Part shown: positions 60,095 to 64,000 of the stretch, piece by piece
How the letters are laid out: each line of letters starts with the position of its first letter
Position numbering within the stretch: position 1 is the stretch's first letter
Assembly (NCBI GenBank): GCA_004212075.1
Contig: RXIF01000012.1
Coordinates: 62,001-126,000, forward strand
Length of the DNA stretch: 64,000 nt
Origin: Candidatus Methanoliparum thermophilum
GTDB lineage: Archaea > Halobacteriota > Methanoliparia > Methanoliparales > Methanoliparaceae
Direction: 5' to 3'
Notes under the pieces: model-generated
What the model was told of the DNA's origin: nothing
The model's input: the letters and a program-made list of their open reading frames with translations, nothing else
The model's database searches: none
Program-made: the position numbers and the translations under genes

Positions 60095-60460
60095 ATGAAA
60101 ATCAAGGCTACCCATTTTGGTTCTATAATTATAGATGGAGTAGAATATAAAAAAGACATTGTATTAGATCGAGGTAAGATTTTAAAAAGAGATAAAAAAA
60201 GATCGAAGAAGTATAAAGACGAATTTGATGGGCATACCCCCTTAACCAAGAAAGAAAATATACCATGGGATTGTAAAATTCTTGTAATAGGTACTGGTTA
60301 TTATGGTTCTCTCCCAATATCAGATGATTTTAAGCAAGAAGCGGAGAAACGTGGTGTAGAATTAAAGGTTTTAAAAACTCCAGAAGCGGTTGATTTTTTG
60401 AATAAATTTAATAAAGAAGATCTTAAAGAGATAAACGCTATACTACATTTGACGTGTTGA
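60095..60460 (+). CDS. MTH938-like (DUF498) protein
   Basis: A 121-residue single-domain protein of the MTH938/NDUFAF3-like fold: FGSIIIDGVEYKKDIVLDRGKI near 8, KILVIGTGYYGSLPISDDFKQEAEKRG near 61, VDFLNKFNKEDLKEINAILHLTC at the end. The archaeal function is unknown. A TATATAATACTTAT box 20-25 bases before the ATG suggests a leaderless mRNA, and the stop codon overlaps the region of the next gene's start. Confidence 0.9.
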   Translation: MKIKATHFGSIIIDGVEYKKDIVLDRGKILKRDKKRSKKYKDEFDGHTPLTKKENIPWDCKILVIGTGYYGSLPISDDFKQEAEKRGVELKVLKTPEAVDFLNKFNKEDLKEINAILHLTC

Positions 60461-60462
60461 TC

Positions 60463-61173
60463 ATGAGAGATAATACTGAGATTAATGGCAGGTTGATAGT
60501 GGTAGAAGGGCTTGATGGATCTGGTAAATCCACTCAAGTCTCTTTATTAAGAAAGTGGTTGGAATCACAGGATGTAAAGGTATCTTTTACCGTTTGGAAC
60601 AGTTCCGATTTGGTCAAGAAGGCAACACGAAGAGGTAAGAAGAAACAGATGTTTACACCCACCACGTTTAGTTTGTTACATTGTACCGATTTTGCGGATA
60701 GGTACGAACAAATGATACTTCCTCAATTAAAAGCAGGATATATCGTTCTTGCTGATAGATATGCATATACAGCATTTGCACGAGACGTTGTGCGAGGTTG
60801 TGATAGAGAATGGGTAAGAAAAATATATAATTTTGCAATAGAACCTCATATCTCATTCTTCTTTAGATTACCTCTAGAAGTTGCGCTTGGAAGAGTTATG
60901 ATCGGTAGAAGCATGATTAAATTTTATGAAGCTGGAATGGATATGGGGTTTTCCGTAGATCCAAAAGAGAGTTTCAGGATATTTCAAGATAAGATATCGG
61001 AAGAGTATGAAAGAATCATCAAAGAGTTTAATTTTGAAGTGATAGATGCTACCCGTCCTATAAAAGAACAACAAGACAATATAAGAGAGATAGTATCTAA
61101 AAAGATAGACCTTTATGATTTTAAATATAAAAGTTTGAATATTGTAAAATTTGATAGAAGAGGCATATTATGA
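60463..61173 (+). CDS. Thymidylate kinase-like protein, first paralogue
   Basis: From ATG 60463 (GTG 60454 is possible) this 236-residue P-loop kinase has GRLIVVEGLDGSGKSTQVSLL (intact Walker A), FADRYEQMILPQLKAGYIVLADRYAYTAFARD with the DRY motif near 105, and an unusual lid region (IGRSMIKFYEAGMDMGFS). It ends with VIDATRPIKEQQDNIRE. It resembles dTMP kinase, but it is followed by a second diverged copy and a CHAD-HD gene, so a non-canonical substrate is possible. ATGA overlap with the next gene. Confidence 0.82.
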   Translation: MRDNTEINGRLIVVEGLDGSGKSTQVSLLRKWLESQDVKVSFTVWNSSDLVKKATRRGKKKQMFTPTTFSLLHCTDFADRYEQMILPQLKAGYIVLADRYAYTAFARDVVRGCDREWVRKIYNFAIEPHISFFFRLPLEVALGRVMIGRSMIKFYEAGMDMGFSVDPKESFRIFQDKISEEYERIIKEFNFEVIDATRPIKEQQDNIREIVSKKIDLYDFKYKSLNIVKFDRRGIL

Positions 61174-61934
61174 GATTTTATGGCAACGGTATCCCTTATC
61201 TAAAGGATGATAAGATATACAACGATGGCAAATTAATCGTGATAGAAGGGGCAGATGGCTCAGGCAGATCTACTCATATAGGTTTTCTGATTTATTGGTT
61301 AGGGATAAACGGATATGCAACGGCAAATGTAGGATTAAGACGATCTAATCTGGTAAGCAATGAGCTTTCAAAAGCTAAAGAGGGGAATACCCTTGGGAGA
61401 TTAACATACGAGTTATTTTACGCTACAGATTTTGCAGATCAGCTTGAAAATGTAATAATTCCGAATCTAAAAGCTGGTGCTATCGTGCTTGCAGATCGAT
61501 ATATATTCACGTTAATTGCAAGAGGGGTTGCGAGAGGGTTAGAGCGAGAATGGTTGGAGGAGATATATGGTATAGCCTTGGTACCAGACCTTATTTTTTA
61601 TCTGGATGTTGATCCGCAGATATTGGTGGAACGAAATTTTGAGGAGAAAGGAAGGTTGGATTATTGGGAATCTGGGTTGGATATAGGATTATCGGATAAT
61701 ATATTCGACAGTTTTATGGCATATCAGGAAAAAATACGCAACGAATTTCATTTTATGGCAGAAAAGTATGGTTTCATAAAGGTTAATGGAAATAGATCTG
61801 TAGAAGATGTACAAAAGGATTTAAGAAACAAAATAGTACATTTTTTGCAAATAAATGATAAAAATAACAATACAAACAAAAAATCGTTTAGTTTTAAAAA
61901 TATTTTCAAAAAAATAGATTTTATTCAGAAATAA
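61170..61934 (+). CDS. Thymidylate kinase-like protein, second paralogue with altered Walker A
   Basis: A 254-residue paralogue of the preceding protein. The P-loop reads G27-A-D-G-S-G-R33-S-T, so the nearly invariant lysine is arginine. The DRY motif (LADRYIFTLIARG near 107) and LDVDPQILVERN near 148 remain. The C-terminal ~30 residues are basic and low-complexity (NKKSFSFKNIFKKIDF). It could be an inactive partner or use a different phosphate donor. The ATG overlaps the upstream TGA and the CHAD gene follows within 18 bases. Confidence 0.82.
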   Translation: MRFYGNGIPYLKDDKIYNDGKLIVIEGADGSGRSTHIGFLIYWLGINGYATANVGLRRSNLVSNELSKAKEGNTLGRLTYELFYATDFADQLENVIIPNLKAGAIVLADRYIFTLIARGVARGLEREWLEEIYGIALVPDLIFYLDVDPQILVERNFEEKGRLDYWESGLDIGLSDNIFDSFMAYQEKIRNEFHFMAEKYGFIKVNGNRSVEDVQKDLRNKIVHFLQINDKNNNTNKKSFSFKNIFKKIDFIQK

Positions 61935-61952
61935 TGGAGAGTAGTTGTAATT

Positions 61953-63338
61953 ATGAGTTATATTATCAAACAGATGTTTGAAGATAGAGTAGATCTCTTT
62001 TTTAAGAGATTAGAGGAGACAAAAAAAGAAATAACAGCCGACTCACTTCATAATTTAAGAGTAGCTACAAGAAGATTGAATGCGGTATTAACTCTTGTAA
62101 GTTCGCTATCCAACAAAAAAATAAAGATTAAAGATCTCAAAATACTGATGAGGTCGACAAGCGATCTTAGAGATTTTCATGTCCAGCTTCAACTGCTAAA
62201 TAAAATTAGAGACGACGAGAGTTATGATTTCATAAAAATCTGTGAAGAGATTATTAATAGAGAGATAGGAAGACGAGAGGTGATAGTCTTTCAAGAGATT
62301 AGAGATTTTCCTATATCAAAGATCAAAAAAAAGTTAAAAGATGTAACTGTTCCAAAAGATAATAAAGATATGGTCTTAAATATCTTAGCAGAACTATTTG
62401 AAGATTTTTACTCGTATAAAGATGATGCGATCAACGGTGATGATTTCTTTTTACATAAGATGAGAATAGCCTTAAAAAGGCTCAGATATACTGCAGAGAT
62501 TATAGATCCTTTGTTTCCATTTATCAACAAAGATATACTCGGCAAAATGCAGCAATTACAGCAATTGATGGGAGATATCCATGATATTAACGTTTTGAAG
62601 AATTTTATGGAGCAGATAAACATACCATCAGAATTAGATAAGTATAGAGAGAAGTGTATAGATAAGCTTCTCTCAAGAAAGGATGAGCTTTTTAACATAT
62701 TTTTTGAGAGTGTTGGCGATATAATAGAATTTGGTAAGCTTTTCAGTGTAAAGTTATTTGAGAAAGAGATTTTTAACGAGAAGTTTTACAAACTGGTTGA
62801 TAATCTAGATAATAAAAATAAAATAGTAGAATCATTACGGTATGCCGAGTGTGTACATATAGCGCATCCGTTGAGAACTTCTCTAATAATATCTAATGAA
62901 TTAGCCATAAAAAATGAGGATCTCATAATTGCAGCATTGTTACATGATACACTTGAACAGAAAGGAACTATTGCCACTATGGACGAGATAATGGATAAAT
63001 TTGGTAAACAAGTTGCAGATCTTGTATGGAGCGTTACACGAGAGACGACGGATGATAGGGAGAGCTATATAGAAAAAATAAAGATGATCGGGAAGGATGC
63101 AATAATATTAAAACTTTCAGATCGGCTCGATTCGACGAGATATATAGACTCGAAAAGCAACGGAGATAGGAGAAAATATTGGAAGATTACTATTGAGGAC
63201 TTTTTACCATTGGGTAAGACTTTAGATAAGGATATCTTCTATTTCTTTTATAATGAGTATAAAAAATTGTGGGATAACTCTTCCAAAGATATAAAAGAAG
63301 GTTTGGTGTTTCCAAATATAGAATTATTTTGTACATAA
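61953..63338 (+). CDS. CHAD domain protein fused to a RelA/SpoT-type HD domain
   Basis: A 461-residue fusion. Residues 1-250 form a CHAD (conserved histidine alpha-helical) domain with His33 in LHNLRVATRRL, His168 in FLHKMRIALKRLRY and His210 in GDIHDINVL; CHAD domains bind polyphosphate. Residues 295-461 match the HD hydrolase half of RelA/SpoT: HIAHPLRTSLII at 302, ALLHDTLEQKGT at 328 (His331-Asp332), FGKQVADLVWSVTRE at 350 and LKLSDRLDSTRY at 386 with Asp390. No synthetase domain follows. It may hydrolyse an alarmone or another nucleotide, perhaps at polyphosphate. Co-transcribed with the two kinase-like genes. Confidence 0.88.
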   Translation: MSYIIKQMFEDRVDLFFKRLEETKKEITADSLHNLRVATRRLNAVLTLVSSLSNKKIKIKDLKILMRSTSDLRDFHVQLQLLNKIRDDESYDFIKICEEIINREIGRREVIVFQEIRDFPISKIKKKLKDVTVPKDNKDMVLNILAELFEDFYSYKDDAINGDDFFLHKMRIALKRLRYTAEIIDPLFPFINKDILGKMQQLQQLMGDIHDINVLKNFMEQINIPSELDKYREKCIDKLLSRKDELFNIFFESVGDIIEFGKLFSVKLFEKEIFNEKFYKLVDNLDNKNKIVESLRYAECVHIAHPLRTSLIISNELAIKNEDLIIAALLHDTLEQKGTIATMDEIMDKFGKQVADLVWSVTRETTDDRESYIEKIKMIGKDAIILKLSDRLDSTRYIDSKSNGDRRKYWKITIEDFLPLGKTLDKDIFYFFYNEYKKLWDNSSKDIKEGLVFPNIELFCT

Positions 63339-63462
63339 ATTTTTACGCACTTTTTAAACAGAGTATATACAAAGATACAAAGCAAAACATACAAAAAGTT
63401 TTAAATATGGTAACGGATTTAATCGATGGATACTAATATATCCCTGGATAGATCATAATCAA

Positions 63463-63537
63463 GCTCCGGTAGTGTAGCTCGGCCAATCATGTAGGGCTCT
63501 CAATCCTACGACACGGGTTCAAATCCCGTCCGGAGCA
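63463..63537 (+). tRNA. tRNA-Glu (CUC)
   Basis: Acceptor GCTCCGG/CCGGAGC with discriminator A, anticodon stem TAGGG/TCCTA with a terminal G-T pair, loop CTCTCAA giving CUC (GAG codons), T stem ACGGG/CCCGT. No intron. A TTTTAAATATGG box lies about 60 bases upstream. Confidence 0.93.
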
Positions 63538-63813
63538 TCCAACGTTAAAATTTAAAATCGACATAGTTTAAATAGATGCTTTATTATATTAGATATCTGG
63601 TTTAGCGTAGCAGGCATCGTTGGCAACAAAATCCCTCCTTTTTATGTTATTCACTCTTTATATTTAAAGTTTGTTTATTGGAGGGAAAAATGTGAGAGTA
63701 CTCAAAAGACTCTATTTTTAAAATACAGGTACCAAGAATATACTGTTAAGAACGCCTCTGAAATGTAGATGTTACTGAAGCAACAGGTTATGAAACCAGC
63801 GCATCAAATCTTT
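63538..63813 (+). other. Spacer with a start-stop motif and hairpin
   Basis: No gene is visible. GGAGGG at 63680-63685 is followed by overlapping ATG (63690) and GTG (63692); the ATG is followed at once by TGA, while the GTG opens nine codons (MRVLKRLYF). AGAGT/ACTCT (about 63696-63714) then forms a hairpin followed by TTTTT, like a terminator. Possibly a leader peptide or gene debris. Confidence 0.3.
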
Positions 63814-64000
63814 CTATACATTTTTAATCAATTTTCTCCCAGAATCTAAAAGGTTTTTTGCTTTTTTTTCATCTTTAGATTCGGCATAAATCCTTAAAAT
63901 AGGTTCTGTTCCGCTCTTTCTTATCAAAATCCAATCTTTTTCATCACAATATATTTTTATACCATCTCTCTCCATATGAACTCTTTCATCTCCAAAATAC
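63814..64000 (-). CDS. Phosphohexomutase (phosphomannomutase/phosphoglucosamine mutase) C-terminus, partial
   Basis: The minus-strand frame runs off the window and ends in TAG at 63814. It encodes the last domain of an alpha-D-phosphohexomutase: RVHMERDGIKIYCDEKDWIL, then IRKSGTEPILRIYAESKD, where the RxSGTEP loop binds the substrate phosphate. Substrate specificity (mannose, glucosamine or glucose phosphate) cannot be read from this part. Confidence 0.9.
   Translation of the reverse strand, partial: YFGDERVHMERDGIKIYCDEKDWILIRKSGTEPILRIYAESKDEKKAKNLLDSGRKLIKNV

Overview
The window is archaeal and AT-rich. Evidence includes an A-type ATP synthase operon, a tRNA with an intron just 3' of the anticodon, Rpo11, Csl4, LSm, L37e, Dph2, NAC, archaeal SepF and many leaderless-looking starts. 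Genes for tetrahydromethanopterin (RFAP synthase, a dihydropterin-RFAP-synthase-like metallohydrolase), methanofuran (MfnA), molybdenum cofactor (MoeA, MobB-like, MobA) and a Tfx-type regulator point to a euryarchaeon with methanogen-type C1 chemistry, such as a methanogen, an anaerobic methane/alkane oxidiser or an Archaeoglobus relative. An AhaG-like ORF after the ATP synthase operon favours the Methanosarcinales/Archaeoglobi side. I cannot name the genus.

Layout. 0-4.8 kb: Mg transporter, tRNA-Met, moeA-mobB, pterin metallohydrolase, a secreted protein. 4.9-14.0 kb: ATP synthase operon H-I-K-E-C-F-A-B-D plus an AhaG-like peptide; the K subunit carries the Enterococcus-type Na+ ligand set. 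14-21 kb: a graveyard island holding an internally deleted IS607 remnant, CRISPR-repeat-like sequences, a nuclease, a truncated DNA methylase, a helicase/primase remnant, a decaying type I restriction locus and a transposase tail. 21-26.4 kb: acyl-CoA racemase/transferase, purM, a chorismate-lyase/RFAP-synthase fusion, enolase. 26.4-34.6 kb: NFACT/RqcH, tRNA-Leu, nitroreductase, RibL, JAMM protease, HAD, Tfx, MobA, CDP-alcohol transferase, PRPP synthetase. 34.6-38.9 kb: a sulfhydrogenase-like D-G-B set without a catalytic large subunit, then AdoMet synthetase and SepF. 39.3-41.7 kb: LSm-L37e-purF and an unknown gene. 42.4-48.7 kb: complete trpCDFEGBA operon facing a divergent ACT-domain regulator. 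49.4-57.7 kb: isocitrate-type dehydrogenase, NAC, PEP synthase, mfnA, dph2, an RNA methylase, csl4, rpo11, UPF0215, tRNA-Arg. 57.8-64 kb: Nudix, radical SAM, hydrolase, a module of two thymidylate-kinase-like proteins with a CHAD-HD protein, tRNA-Glu, and the end of a phosphohexomutase.

The most unusual signals are: two families of small palindromic repeats, one with paired covarying hairpins and one carrying a Shine-Dalgarno and a TTG start that appears to initiate two genes; a trpF whose catalytic N-terminus is only recovered with an ATC start codon; the hydrogenase-like set lacking its large subunit; the kinase/CHAD-HD module; and a biosynthetic fusion joining two consecutive methanopterin steps. 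No large unknown system is obvious; the repeat families are the best candidates for something undescribed.
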